64,000 nt of DNA from Butyrivibrio proteoclasticus P6B7. GTDB taxonomy: Bacteria > Bacillota > Clostridia > Lachnospirales > Lachnospiraceae. The notes under the pieces were generated by a model. That model was not told where the DNA came from. It saw only the letters and a program-made list of their open reading frames with translations, and searched no databases. Within the stretch, counting starts at the first letter, position 1; each line of letters opens with the position of its first letter. Positions 43,794 through 51,662 of the stretch are shown piece by piece. Location of the stretch: contig NZ_JHWL01000011.1 of the NCBI RefSeq assembly GCF_000622085.1, positions 1-64,000 on the forward strand, in the 5' to 3' direction. A program made the position numbers and the translations under genes.

Positions 43794-44183
43794 TTACAAT
43801 CCCATAATCTCACCATAAATCATAACAGCATTTCTAACGCATTCCTCGCATGGGCATAAGGGTTTACCATCCGTCATTGTCTTTAAATCCTTGCATTTTA
43901 AGGCCCCGCATCTTGTTGCAAATTCTTCCTGGATCTGCCTTGTAATCCCAAGAGTCCCTTTTCCTTCTGTCTTAAGTCCTGCCACCATGCCTGCTCCAAT
44001 TAGTGCGCCGCAGGTTGCTTCCATATTGCCCATTCCTGCGCAGAATCCTGCTGATATCTGCTTTAGCTGTTCCTCTGCAAGTTCAGTCTGATCGGATAAA
44101 ACTACTGTCACAGCCTGGGCACAGTTATACTTTCCTGAATTCTTTAATTCAACTGCTCTCTCAGCTCTCTCTTCTAACGTCAT
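43794..44183 (-). CDS. C_GCAxxG_C_C family redox protein
   Basis: About 129 residues with the family cysteines: YNCAQAV, GFCAGMGNMEATCGALIGAG, ATRCGALKCKDL and LCPCEECV. These proteins often accompany ferredoxins and reductases and are thought to bind metal or act as disulfide redox partners. The ATG at 44183 overlaps the 4Fe-4S membrane protein gene. Confidence 0.88.
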   Translation of the reverse strand: MTLEERAERAVELKNSGKYNCAQAVTVVLSDQTELAEEQLKQISAGFCAGMGNMEATCGALIGAGMVAGLKTEGKGTLGITRQIQEEFATRCGALKCKDLKTMTDGKPLCPCEECVRNAVMIYGEIMGL

Positions 44184-44778
44184 GATTTTCCACACCTTTC
44201 CTTGCCTTTATCTTGCATATTCCCTGAGTCATTGTCCCCATTGGACAGAATGAACACCAGGTTCTTTCTTTGTACAAAGCCATAATAATCAGCCCAATAA
44301 GAGTTGATGTAAGCATCAGGCTATAAAACCCAAATCCAAACTGTGCTACCCAGTCGGGGAACACGCTTCCATCATACGCCCATTTCCATGTAACTTTGAA
44401 TGTCCAAAAGAGCTTTATAGCCTTTCGAAGAGTATTTGTCCCGGCAAATACAAGATAAGTCTGAAAAACCATTGTTCCAAACATCGTCATGAAGAATGCC
44501 AGGAATCCATATCTGAACCATTTAGAAGATATCCATCCGGGCGCTGGTTTACTCCTGGAGCACTTGCAGTTTTTCCCAAGTACCCAGAAAAGCTGGCCTC
44601 TTCCGCAAAATCTGTTACAAAACAGCTTATTTCCACCTGCTATCGCAAAAATCAGCGGTAATATAAAATCAATCATCCCAAGCCACGCAAACAGAATATT
44701 AAAGAACCCCAGTGCAAAATAAATAATTGTCCATATCCACAGATAATCATACCAGTGTTTAGTTTTATTTGATGCCAT
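44161..44778 (-). CDS. 4Fe-4S polyferredoxin-like membrane protein
   Basis: 205 residues with about four membrane helices and two cysteine clusters, LFCNRFCGRGQLFWVLGKNC and WCSFCPMGTMTQGIC. It is a shortened member of the NapH/YccM/CcoG-like group that moves electrons at the membrane. It is coupled by overlap to the ferredoxin upstream and the C_GCAxxG protein downstream, suggesting a small electron-transfer chain with thioredoxin. Confidence 0.82.
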   Translation of the reverse strand: MASNKTKHWYDYLWIWTIIYFALGFFNILFAWLGMIDFILPLIFAIAGGNKLFCNRFCGRGQLFWVLGKNCKCSRSKPAPGWISSKWFRYGFLAFFMTMFGTMVFQTYLVFAGTNTLRKAIKLFWTFKVTWKWAYDGSVFPDWVAQFGFGFYSLMLTSTLIGLIIMALYKERTWCSFCPMGTMTQGICKIKARKGVENHDVRRES

Positions 44779-44965
44779 CCTGCACCTCCGCTACCTTGAT
44801 CGAGCCTACAGGACATGCTCTTTCGCAAATGCCACACCCAACGCACTTCATGACATCTACTACAGCATGGCAGCCTTTATAGATATCTATTGCCTCTCTA
44901 GGGCACTGCAACACGCAGACACCGCAGGCAACACATCTTTTTATATCATTAGCTGCTTTTTTCAT
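44765..44965 (-). CDS. 2[4Fe-4S] ferredoxin
   Basis: 66 residues with two cluster-binding motifs: CVACGVCVLQCP and CVGCGICERACP. It is a bacterial-type ferredoxin, somewhat basic at the N-terminus. First of three overlapping redox genes, behind GGAGAAGATT. Confidence 0.93.
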   Translation of the reverse strand: MKKAANDIKRCVACGVCVLQCPREAIDIYKGCHAVVDVMKCVGCGICERACPVGSIKVAEVQDGIK

Positions 44966-45004
44966 TTGTAAATCTTCTCCTTTTTCATCTTGCCGAGTAC
45001 TGCC

Positions 45005-45322
45005 TTAAATCATTGCTTCCATTTTCCTTACAAGTCGTTCCTTCGGAACAGCACCCATTTCATCATCATACAGACTCCCCTTCTTGATAAACGCAAAGTA
45101 AGGTATACTCATTACTCCATACTTCTGTGCAAGCTGCGGCTCCTGATCAACATTTATCTTGCCAACCTTGAATTTACCATCATACTCTCTGGCAAGCTCT
45201 TCAACTACAGGTCCCATCATTTTACATGGGCCACACCAGTCTGCATAAAAATCAACAAGAACCGGAACATCACTATTCATTACTTCTGTTTCAAAGTTTT
45301 CTTTTGTAAATCTGTATTCCAT
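45005..45322 (-). CDS. trxA: Thioredoxin
   Basis: 105 residues with the active site WCGPCKM, the preceding [10 protein letters not shown] strand and the cis-Pro loop SIPYFAF. The N-terminus [20 protein letters not shown] is normal for the family. It lies upstream of and divergent from an HxlR regulator. Clustered with ferredoxin and C_GCAxxG genes, it may serve a dedicated reductive pathway rather than general metabolism. Confidence 0.93.
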   Translation of the reverse strand: MEYRFTKENFETEVMNSDVPVLVDFYADWCGPCKMMGPVVEELAREYDGKFKVGKINVDQEPQLAQKYGVMSIPYFAFIKKGSLYDDEMGAVPKERLVRKMEAMI

Positions 45323-45471
45323 AATAATCACCATACCGCCAGCAATGCAGCGCCTTTCTTTGAAATGTGTAAATAACTACTTGTTTTTCTCAACTGATGC
45401 TTTTATTATATGTGGTATAGTTTTTATATCAAGTACGCAGTTTTTATTTATCTAGTAAGGAAAAGTATACT

Positions 45472-45816
45472 ATGAGGAAAATAGAGACAAAAGAACCATT
45501 ATGTGAAGATATCGCAGGGAAAGATTGTGGATTAAAAAGAGTTATTGATACCGTTGGCGGCAAGTGGAAAATCATGATCCTGTGCGTCATCGATAAAAAT
45601 GAAATAGTGCGATATGGAGAATTACGCCGTTCAATACATGGCATCACCAATACTATGCTTGCCAACTCATTAAAAGAGCTTGAGTCTGACGGACTTGTGG
45701 AGAGAAAGCAGTATGACGAGATGCCCGTAAGAGTAGAATACAATCTTACTGAGAAAACAAAAAGCCTCATCCCCATTCTCCTTGAACTGAAAAAATGGGG
45801 CGAGGACAATCTATAG
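45472..45816 (+). CDS. HxlR-family transcriptional regulator
   Basis: 114 residues with the winged helix typical of HxlR/YodB proteins: GGKWKIMILCVIDKNEIVRY, GELRRSIHGITNTMLANSLK and ESDGLVERKQYDEMPVRVEY. Cys14 and Cys20 near the N-terminus fit redox sensing as in YodB. It is transcribed away from thioredoxin and probably controls that operon through the 137-bp shared region. Confidence 0.88.
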   Translation: MRKIETKEPLCEDIAGKDCGLKRVIDTVGGKWKIMILCVIDKNEIVRYGELRRSIHGITNTMLANSLKELESDGLVERKQYDEMPVRVEYNLTEKTKSLIPILLELKKWGEDNL

Positions 45817-45818
45817 TT

Positions 45819-46043
45819 TTAGCTATAAGTTTCAGCTCTTGCATACAGTGAATATTTATAGAGCATATCACCTGTAAAAAACACCATATACGGCTCGAAT
45901 GACTTTTCACCGTTTTTTACATATCCGATAAAATCCTTAATCGTATAGTTCGCGTTGAAAAGTATCGTAGTGTAGATGTTATAATCTGTGCCGTCTTTCA
46001 TCATGCCGTACCATATGACTACTTTGTGACTATTAAAAGTCAT
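45819..46043 (-). CDS. Short hypothetical protein, possibly a truncated gene
   Basis: 74 residues, reading IWYGMMKDGTDYNIYTTILF and later FFTGDMLYKYSLYARAE. No ribosome site precedes the first ATG and the sequence begins next to an att terminator, so this is probably the C-terminal part of a longer protein lost at the junction. No family recognised. Confidence 0.4.
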   Translation of the reverse strand: MTFNSHKVVIWYGMMKDGTDYNIYTTILFNANYTIKDFIGYVKNGEKSFEPYMVFFTGDMLYKYSLYARAETYS

Positions 46044-46065
46044 AAAATGGCTTTTTTAAAAAATG

Positions 46066-46246
46066 CACAAAAAGAAACCCCAGATAAAATCTGGGGTTCT
46101 GAAATCTGCCATAGCAGATATTCTCATCTCTTTGAGAACTTTTTCAATATCCTAAGCGCTGTGTTTGTGGCATTTCTAGGACGAGTTGCTGTTTACCTGC
46201 TGCGTACGGTAGAAAGCTCAGGGCTACTGTATGCGGCTGGTGGCAA
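46066..46246. repeat. att site 2 with terminator and left arm
   Basis: The core here is TCATCTCTTTGAGAAC (46124-46139), one base from rpsI. Left of it is a minus-strand terminator (CCCCAGATTTTATCTGGGG, then T-run) and the stretch TCTGCCATAGCAGAT shared with att site 1. Right of it is the arm TTTTTCAATATCCTAAGCGC onwards to GGCAA at 46246, nearly identical to that of site 1. Confidence 0.85.
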
Positions 46247-46260
46247 TTCTATAATCGCTA

Positions 46261-46374
46261 TTGAATAATTACAAATCCGATGATACAATAATGGAACGAT
46301 TTGGTATGTTTAACATATCATCTAGAGAACACCGTTTGATTGCGCCAACAGTCTATTCGGTGTTTTCTTTTTTA
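46261..46374 (+). ncRNA. Putative hairpin RNA, copy A, with promoter and terminator
   Basis: TTGAAT (46261), 17 bp and TACAAT (46284) form a good promoter. The predicted RNA of about 80 nt has a 5' hairpin GGTATGTTTAACATATC, then AGAGAAC, then a terminator stem GAACACCG/CGGTGTTTTC whose apical part is TTGCGCCAACAG, and a T-run. It overlaps the 3' end of the minus-strand 129-aa gene. The same elements recur at 52274-52382 and, decayed, at 48141-48252. Confidence 0.5.
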
Positions 46375-46711
46375 TATAATTATCAATAGCATTTCTCAAT
46401 CGCGATGCCTGCCGCTGATCTTTACAATTAATAGTCTCAACCTTATAGTATTCTACGATTTGAAGCAGTCTCTTAAGGTAAAAATTCCATACTATCACGG
46501 ACTCATTAGCTGGCATATAATCCAATAATAGAACAACACTTTTTCCTTCGAAGCTAACGCTTTCTATTGGCTGTTCATTGCCTAACACCTCTGATAATGT
46601 CAAACAGCTTTCTGAGCTTGCGTGTTCTCCAGGGATATTTATCATGAGTTTTTTACTCGAAACATCTTTGTTATCCCAAAAGGTACCATACAATTTATAT
46701 GACGTCTTCAT
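46322..46711 (-). CDS. Hypothetical protein, last gene of toxin-immunity module
   Basis: 129 residues: MKTSYKLYGTFWDNKDVSSK, a middle with VSFEGKSVVLLLDYMPANES and a basic C-terminus. No domain recognised. GGAGGTACAGGC precedes the ATG, and it follows the presumed immunity gene by 11 bp. By position it could be a second immunity protein. Its last 16 codons are antisense to the terminator of hairpin RNA copy A. Confidence 0.6.
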   Translation of the reverse strand: MKTSYKLYGTFWDNKDVSSKKLMINIPGEHASSESCLTLSEVLGNEQPIESVSFEGKSVVLLLDYMPANESVIVWNFYLKRLLQIVEYYKVETINCKDQRQASRLRNAIDNYIKKKTPNRLLAQSNGVL

Positions 46712-46722
46712 GCCTGTACCTC

Positions 46723-47070
46723 CTACATTTCTATGGCAATGCCGGTATTATACTTGAGTGCACGAATCGCGAAATCTTTCAACACCGAAACCACTTTTAT
46801 ATACTTTTGAGGCACAAATTGATCCGGAAGATCCTCGAGCAATGAGATAAGCTTCTCACATTTCTCTGCAGGTATATAGTCAACGTCACCATCATCAAGT
46901 AATGTGTCACAAGTAGCATTTATTTTTTCAACTAAATTATCCATCAGCCAGTCATGCTCATCAAATTCCATTACATAATCTTCAACTTTATCTGGCACAC
47001 CGCTACCAAGATCATATATTGGTCCGTACATACTAAGCCCTTCTAATGATTTAGCTAGATATAATCTCAT
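46723..47070 (-). CDS. Presumed immunity protein
   Basis: 115 residues, acidic (VEDYVMEFDEHDWLMDNLVE and LLDDGDVDYIPAEKCEKLIS), all helical, no signal. Small acidic cytosolic proteins encoded directly after a toxin gene are the usual immunity partners. The ATG overlaps the toxin-like stop as ATGA and uses the AAGGAG inside that gene, implying fixed stoichiometry. The immunity role is inferred from context. Confidence 0.6.
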   Translation of the reverse strand: MRLYLAKSLEGLSMYGPIYDLGSGVPDKVEDYVMEFDEHDWLMDNLVEKINATCDTLLDDGDVDYIPAEKCEKLISLLEDLPDQFVPQKYIKVVSVLKDFAIRALKYNTGIAIEM

Positions 47071-47444
47071 CTTGGCATCTCCTTTCTTTTCATTATTTTG
47101 AAATGTGTTAATCCAAAGTCTGTACTTGGGGTTCCGTCAATTTTTGTATACATCTTAGCACTTTTGTCGTATATCCTTAGATATCCAGACGGCATGTCCA
47201 CTTTTACAATGTACTTGTTGTTTTCAAACTGGTATTTAACGCCCTTAGGTTTTCCTTTTACTCCTGGAGTATACTGATTAACCACATCATTGAGATTAAC
47301 CATATGCTTTTTCCAATTCTCGTTGAATTTTGATTCACGTACTTTGCTCCTATAGTACCTTATAGCATCAAGCATTGAACTATGAATCAGTATTCGAGCA
47401 TAATGTTTTGCAGCCTGTGAATATCTCGCTTTACTATCAGCCAT
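47067..47444 (-). CDS. Polymorphic-toxin-type C-terminal domain, stand-alone
   Basis: 125 residues. The start MADSKARYSQAAKHYARIL at 47444 follows GGAGGTGCACC; the earlier codon lies in DUF4417. The C-terminal half (VKVDMPSGYLRIYDKSAKMY followed by THFKI near the end) resembles the nuclease tips that end large secreted clostridial toxins, and a His-Lys pair could be catalytic in a BECR-type RNase. No secretion or pre-toxin domain is attached. The family is not certain. Confidence 0.55.
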   Translation of the reverse strand: MADSKARYSQAAKHYARILIHSSMLDAIRYYRSKVRESKFNENWKKHMVNLNDVVNQYTPGVKGKPKGVKYQFENNKYIVKVDMPSGYLRIYDKSAKMYTKIDGTPSTDFGLTHFKIMKRKEMPR

Positions 47445-48111
47445 GGTGCACCTCCTTACACAATCTATGAAAGTCAGTGTAAACCCTATAATCAATGCCC
47501 ATGGTATCCAGCTGTTTTTCAGCTTTTTCGTCATGTTTGCCATATATTATTAGCTTTTCCGGCAAAAGCATAAAGATTTTTTCCAGATATGAAAAATCAT
47601 CCTCTGAACATAATGGATCGCAACCCAGAAAACCTGACGCGGCCATCACTCCTTGCGGAACATTTTGCCATACACAAGTAGCATCTAATCCTGCAGTCCT
47701 CGTGTTCAGAACAATGCTAATCCCATTAACAGCCAAAACTGCCAAAAAGAGTTGATTTAATAAAATCATTGCTCTCTGCCACTCTTCGTCCATATCATCC
47801 GTAAAAGTAACATCCAGCCCTATGACACCCATATACATTTTGTATTCGTCAATCTCTTTCAGTAGCTTGCTCAGCCTTGGATATAAATGATGATCCTTGT
47901 CAAAAAAGCATAATACAGTCTTTTTTCTATTAACGACTCTTTTGTTTTTTCTCTGAGAAAAAGGGATTACTAAGTCTGGCCAGTCTCTAAGAAACATCTC
48001 ATTAGTGAATATTGGAAAGCCATCTTTGTCAAAAGTAATCTCTTCCCCCTCGAGATACAAGTATAGCTCATCAATTATTACAAATATGTCTTTTAAACTT
48101 TTGATATGCAT
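47437..48111 (-). CDS. DUF4417-family protein
   Basis: About 224 residues. Family marks are MYMGVIGLDVTFTDDMDEEW, NGISIVLNTRTAG, VPQGVMAASGFLGCDPLC and KLIIYGKHDEKAE. DUF4417 proteins are found in mobile elements of Firmicutes with no known function. GGAGGGT precedes ATG at 48117 closely and 48111 at better distance. It is the first gene of the toxin module here, whereas in the next unit the relative is last. Confidence 0.78.
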   Translation of the reverse strand: MHIKSLKDIFVIIDELYLYLEGEEITFDKDGFPIFTNEMFLRDWPDLVIPFSQRKNKRVVNRKKTVLCFFDKDHHLYPRLSKLLKEIDEYKMYMGVIGLDVTFTDDMDEEWQRAMILLNQLFLAVLAVNGISIVLNTRTAGLDATCVWQNVPQGVMAASGFLGCDPLCSEDDFSYLEKIFMLLPEKLIIYGKHDEKAEKQLDTMGIDYRVYTDFHRLCKEVHHG

Positions 48112-48140
48112 TTTCATACCCTCCGTTTAACATTGTTTGG

Positions 48141-48252
48141 GATGTGATATGCATAACATATACGATTTGGTATGTTTAACACATCATCACATCCAGTTCC
48201 ATATTCAATTAACAGTCCATATAAGAAAATGCTTTTTTCCTGCGCCAACAGT
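48141..48252 (+). repeat. Hairpin RNA copy B, decayed
   Basis: ACGATTTGGTATGTTTAACA (48162-48181) is identical to copy A, and TGCGCCAACAGT is at 48241-48252. A GGATGTGAT/ATCACATCC stem (48140-48197) encloses the first. The terminator stem is lost (no pairing around the loop) and the -10 box is poor, so it is probably silent. With copy A it flanks the four-gene toxin module as direct repeats. Confidence 0.5.
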
Positions 48253-48256
48253 TAAA

Positions 48257-48856
48257 TTACATTTCTTCTCGTCTTAAATCATAAGCATCACCCTCCTTCT
48301 GATATACTTCCAAAAGAACTGGTTCCAAATGTTCAATTAAAGGTATTTCATAATCAAACAATCTATAACCATATTTTTTCTTTCGATTTACTAAATTAGC
48401 ACAAACATTACAAGCTGCCTCATAGCTTACACCACAAAATGATACTACTTCATTTGGTGTATCAATATTTTTTAATAGCAAATACGGAATGGGGCACATA
48501 AAATATCTAGCAAAAAAATCAGCAAGATCATCATCTAAATCATCAGCATCTTCGTATATGTAATGTTTTAACTCATGAAGTATTGTTAATAACTGTGCAC
48601 CAAGTGAGCCATAAAAATCATTGTAGTATATTGTAGCCACATTCTTGGATGTGGCTGGAACAAAGAAACCATACTCAGATTGCTTCTTTAATAAGCGCCT
48701 TTGTTCTCGTCCAAAACAAGAATATGGGATCACCGCCACTCCCATCTTTCTACATACTTCATGAGGATCTATAGGAAATATTTTAAAATCATAATCTAAA
48801 TAAATACTAATGATGACCTTTTTAATCTCATCATATATGATTCCTTTTCTATACAT
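48257..48856 (-). CDS. ImmA/IrrE-family metallopeptidase
   Basis: 199 residues with the zinc motif HELKHYIYE and a later acidic ligand region DLADFFARYFMCP. ImmA proteins cleave XRE repressors such as ImmR of ICEBs1, linking DNA damage to element activation. It overlaps the XRE gene by eight bases, the expected substrate partner. Confidence 0.85.
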   Translation of the reverse strand: MYRKGIIYDEIKKVIISIYLDYDFKIFPIDPHEVCRKMGVAVIPYSCFGREQRRLLKKQSEYGFFVPATSKNVATIYYNDFYGSLGAQLLTILHELKHYIYEDADDLDDDLADFFARYFMCPIPYLLLKNIDTPNEVVSFCGVSYEAACNVCANLVNRKKKYGYRLFDYEIPLIEHLEPVLLEVYQKEGDAYDLRREEM

Positions 48857-49166
48857 TCTTATTTGCTCCTAGAATCAATGAAATCAATTGATTCTTTTCT
48901 TCTGGTGTAAGTTCATTTCCCTTTCTGGCAATAGCTGTTGCTATAGATGAATATGCGCTCTCACCTTTTTCAGTGTCATCAAGGAAATACTCAGTCTCTA
49001 CTCTTAGTGCCTTTGCTATATTAACAACAATATCCATACGAGGTCTCTGATCGCTATGTAGATATCTAGATATTGAACTTTCTGTTATACCGCTCAGCTT
49101 AGATAATTGCTTTTGAGTAATATTCCTTTGTCGCATCAACTCTGTCACTTTTTCTTTCCACCCCAT
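48849..49166 (-). CDS. XRE-family repressor, ImmA partner
   Basis: 105 residues: MRQRNITQKQLSKLSGITES, then SISRYLHSDQRPRMDIVVNI as helix-turn-helix. The C-terminal 35 residues probably form the dimerisation and cleavage region. Ribosome site AAAGGAGATACAAG. Together with ImmA it should control the genes of this unit. Confidence 0.87.
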   Translation of the reverse strand: MGWKEKVTELMRQRNITQKQLSKLSGITESSISRYLHSDQRPRMDIVVNIAKALRVETEYFLDDTEKGESAYSSIATAIARKGNELTPEEKNQLISLILGANKNV

Positions 49167-49295
49167 CTTGTATCTCCTTTCAGTAAAACCTCTATATATA
49201 GTATGATAATCCGTTTAAATTTCAATGTCAACATATTCAATTGCAGTATTGCAATTAAATAGTGATCACCAATCATTTTTAATATTTATAAATAC

Positions 49296-49327
49296 AAAAA
49301 CACCCCAGGACAATTTGTCCTGAGGTG
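49296..49327 (-). terminator. Intrinsic terminator
   Basis: Minus-strand CACCTCAGGACAAATTGTCC followed by TGGGGTG and TTTTT. Nearly the same hairpin occurs at 53480-53510 and 55837-55867. Confidence 0.75.
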
Positions 49328-49422
49328 CTATAAATCACATATTCAAAATGTGTTCTAACTTTGTAAATGTAAATTTTCTGTCACCATTAACTCCCGCAAC
49401 TATAGTAAACTTTTTCATCTAC

Positions 49423-49602
49423 TTAAAAAAGATTCCTTTCAACAACTTCTTTTTGCCTTCTTTGTAGTAAAAAATCTCCTACCATCTCATAGAAATCTCT
49501 TTCTTCTTCAGTTTCACTTTCAAGAACAAGCTGTAAAGTGTCCTTAGGATTTAATTTGGCTATTTCTTTGTAGATATCACTATATTTTTTTACATCACAC
49601 AT
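49423..49602 (-). CDS. Small hypothetical protein, 59 aa
   Basis: The frame opens at 49653, but GAGGTAAGTCT precedes the ATG at 49602. The product MCDVKKYSDIYKEIAKLNPK has an acidic middle and a basic end and is predicted helical. No family recognised. Followed by a terminator. Confidence 0.5.
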   Translation of the reverse strand: MCDVKKYSDIYKEIAKLNPKDTLQLVLESETEEERDFYEMVGDFLLQRRQKEVVERNLF

Positions 49603-49774
49603 AGACTTACCTCGTAAATCAATACAATAATTTAAAAAAGAGAGTTCACGCATGAACTCTCCGGGCTATGGGCATCTCAAGATTCCATGCCTTCATATTT
49701 GCCCTTTTTAGCCGTTTATCCCTTCAGACGATAAATTGCACCCTTGACCGGATAAACCGTCCAAAATGAAGCCG

Positions 49775-50188
49775 TCACGCTTCAATCTTATGGGATTTAT
49801 TGATTGTCATTCTCATGTCGTGCATTTTCTCACAAAGAATAATCCTGGATCCGGTCACATCGTTGATGAATCCCTTCTTCAATCGAATGAAATATCCTTC
49901 ACCCTTCGTGAAGTTGAAGTCTTCAATCATATCTTGGTATTTTTTGCCGACTTGCCACGAATCAAGCATTGCCCTTTGTTCGTCTGAAAATCCCTGACGT
50001 TTCTTTGCTATCCTGGAAGAACCGGAAACCATATCGTCCAAGACAAGCAACGAAAGATATTCATTCACAGACACGTTCATTTCTGAAGCTGCCTTCTTGA
50101 TTGTGTCCTTCAATCCCTTTTGGAAGGTGAAATTGATTCTTTCATAGTGTTCCTTTGCGTGTTGGTTCTTGTATTCCGTCCTTGTCAT
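49775..50188 (-). CDS. Ribbon-helix-helix-type DNA-binding protein
   Basis: About 137 residues. The N-terminal INFTFQKGLKDTIKKAASEM plus NVSVNEYLSLLV matches the Arc/MetJ fold used by plasmid regulators. The C-terminal part DSWQVGKKYQDMIEDFNFTK is unfamiliar. ATG at 50188 preferred over GTG at 50197. It lies beside repeats that may be its operators. Confidence 0.65.
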   Translation of the reverse strand: MTRTEYKNQHAKEHYERINFTFQKGLKDTIKKAASEMNVSVNEYLSLLVLDDMVSGSSRIAKKRQGFSDEQRAMLDSWQVGKKYQDMIEDFNFTKGEGYFIRLKKGFINDVTGSRIILCEKMHDMRMTINKSHKIEA

Positions 50189-50280
50189 ATCTTGCACCCT
50201 TCGTTGTTATCAAATTGGAAAACTTGATAACACCCTTGATAATGATTCTTACTTCATTTTATCCGTTGCACCCTTGAAGC
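50182..50280. repeat. Iteron-like CACCCTTGA repeats beside the RHH gene
   Basis: GCACCCTTCG (50188), ACACCCTTGA (50229) and GCACCCTTGA (50268) occur within 100 bp upstream of the RHH gene, and a fourth GCACCCTTGA lies at 49738 downstream. TTGATAA motifs also repeat (50206-50244). These are likely operators for the RHH protein; replication iterons are an alternative. Confidence 0.45.
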
Positions 50281-50470
50281 CTTGAAAAGCCTTTATTTTC
50301 GGTGCTTTACGGCTATTATAACAAAGTCTTGCACAAGACACAACCTTTTCCGATTGCCGTTTGTTCCATATTTGTTCCATATTTGTGCATTATTCAATTC
50401 ACAAGATAAGTTTATTTGTCCTAAAGATAACTTTTGAATTTTACTAAAAAAACTTGTGAATAAGCAATAA

Positions 50471-50641
50471 AAAAGACCTTGGAATTATCTTCCAAGGTCT
50501 TAAAAGACAAGTTTTTATTATCTCTTTGAGAACTATTAATGAAGTGAAAGTGCCGTATTTTAGGCATTTGTATGGCGAGTTGCTGTTTACCTGCTGCGTA
50601 CGGTAGAAGGCTCAGGGCTACTATATGCGGCTGGTGGCAAC
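50471..50641. repeat. att site 3 with terminator and left arm
   Basis: Core ATTATCTCTTTGAGAAC (50517-50533), identical to rpsI. Left: minus-strand terminator GACCTTGGAAGATAATTCCA and T6. Right: a more diverged arm (TATTAATGAAGTGAAAGTGC) that still ends GGCGAGTTGCTGTTTACCTG onwards and GGCTGGTGGCAAC at 50641. Confidence 0.85.
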
Positions 50642-50656
50642 TCACCCTTATGATAA

Positions 50657-51331
50657 TCATTTTTGTTTCATACGTGTAGTCCAATCATGGTATTGTATGA
50701 ACCTCGTCTTATCATAAAGTCCACAAAATATCTTATCAGGCATAAATCCATAAACAAGAACAACTTCTGGCTCAAGTTCCCTCAGCATTTCTTCTAGACC
50801 TTCTCTAAAATACCTTTTGGATTCAGCTGATCTGATTTGGCCATATGTTCCAATAGAAACAATACTATGCTTATCTACACCCTTAAACGCAACCTTTTCT
50901 CCGAGAAAATCCGCTTTATAAGTTCTTTCATCTCCCCACCGAATGTTAGGAACAACATATATTCCTTGTTGGCTTAAATAGTATCCTACTGCCCTATTCA
51001 AGTAAATATCTGCAATCTGGACACATAATGGAGCATCAATATAAAGCGAACAATCTGGCGTAATAATTCCTGGAAACCTTTTTAGATCATCGACATATTC
51101 TTCAGTGTTCGTTAGAATCTCACGAAAGTTGATATCATGCTCATAAAAGCAAACAAAATCGCTTTTATCCTGGCTCCGTTCTCTTAACGAGAACGGAACC
51201 ATACCCTTAGGTATAATGATTTTGCTTGGTGCATCGATATGTGGAATTTCATACTTTCCGTCGAAAAATGCAGTTTCAACCAAAGAGACTCTAAATCCTT
51301 CATCAACTAGATTAGTTACCGCCTTTCCCAT
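50657..51331 (-). CDS. DUF4417-family protein, second copy
   Basis: About 224 residues: DFVCFYEHDINFREILTNTE, IITPDCSLYIDAPLCVQIAD, PNIRWGDERTYKADFLGEKV, GTYGQIRSAESKRYFREGLE and VVLVYGFMPDKIFCGLYDKT are the full set of DUF4417 blocks. It overlaps the immunity gene by 20 bases. With the relative in the previous unit, DUF4417 appears as a constant companion of these toxin modules, and the two copies are only distantly alike. Confidence 0.82.
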   Translation of the reverse strand: MGKAVTNLVDEGFRVSLVETAFFDGKYEIPHIDAPSKIIIPKGMVPFSLRERSQDKSDFVCFYEHDINFREILTNTEEYVDDLKRFPGIITPDCSLYIDAPLCVQIADIYLNRAVGYYLSQQGIYVVPNIRWGDERTYKADFLGEKVAFKGVDKHSIVSIGTYGQIRSAESKRYFREGLEEMLRELEPEVVLVYGFMPDKIFCGLYDKTRFIQYHDWTTRMKQK

Positions 51332-51662
51332 GTTCTGCCTCCCATCTAAGAATTGCTTCAGCACTCTCAATGCTTCCAGCAATGTTGTATTTGGAGCATT
51401 CCTCAGGGAACTTTGTCATAAGATTTTTATAACACTGAACGAGTTCTTGGCTAGGCACCAATTCCACAATATCATCTAATACCTCGCTTATCCAAGAATA
51501 CTCTTCGGCTGTACAATCATTTTTTAAAAACTCAATTGTTGAAGGAATATCTTTAGTAAGAAGCTCTACTTCTTGCTTCCAACATTGTTCTACGCCATAA
51601 TCCCATTCATCATCTGTCTCTTCTCGCTGTTTTATAATCTCTCTAAACTTGATAACATCCAT
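51312..51662 (-). CDS. Presumed EndoU immunity protein
   Basis: 116 residues, strongly acidic and helical (VEQCWKQEVELLTKDIPSTI, EYSWISEVLDDIVELVPSQE). It starts at the last base of the EndoU stop (TGATG), which is translational coupling typical of toxin-immunity pairs. No known immunity family assigned with confidence. Confidence 0.65.
   Translation of the reverse strand: MDVIKFREIIKQREETDDEWDYGVEQCWKQEVELLTKDIPSTIEFLKNDCTAEEYSWISEVLDDIVELVPSQELVQCYKNLMTKFPEECSKYNIAGSIESAEAILRWEAEHGKGGN

Noticed and set aside
46296-48252. Integron-like attC sites flanking the toxin module
   Set aside because: GTTTAAC/GTTAAAC motifs occur but the ordered R-L-L-R box layout of attC is not present, and no integron integrase is visible.
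50421-50684. Minus-strand ORF of 87 codons across att site 3
   Set aside because: It runs through the att terminator, core and arm, which recur as non-coding repeats at other sites, and it has no ribosome site.
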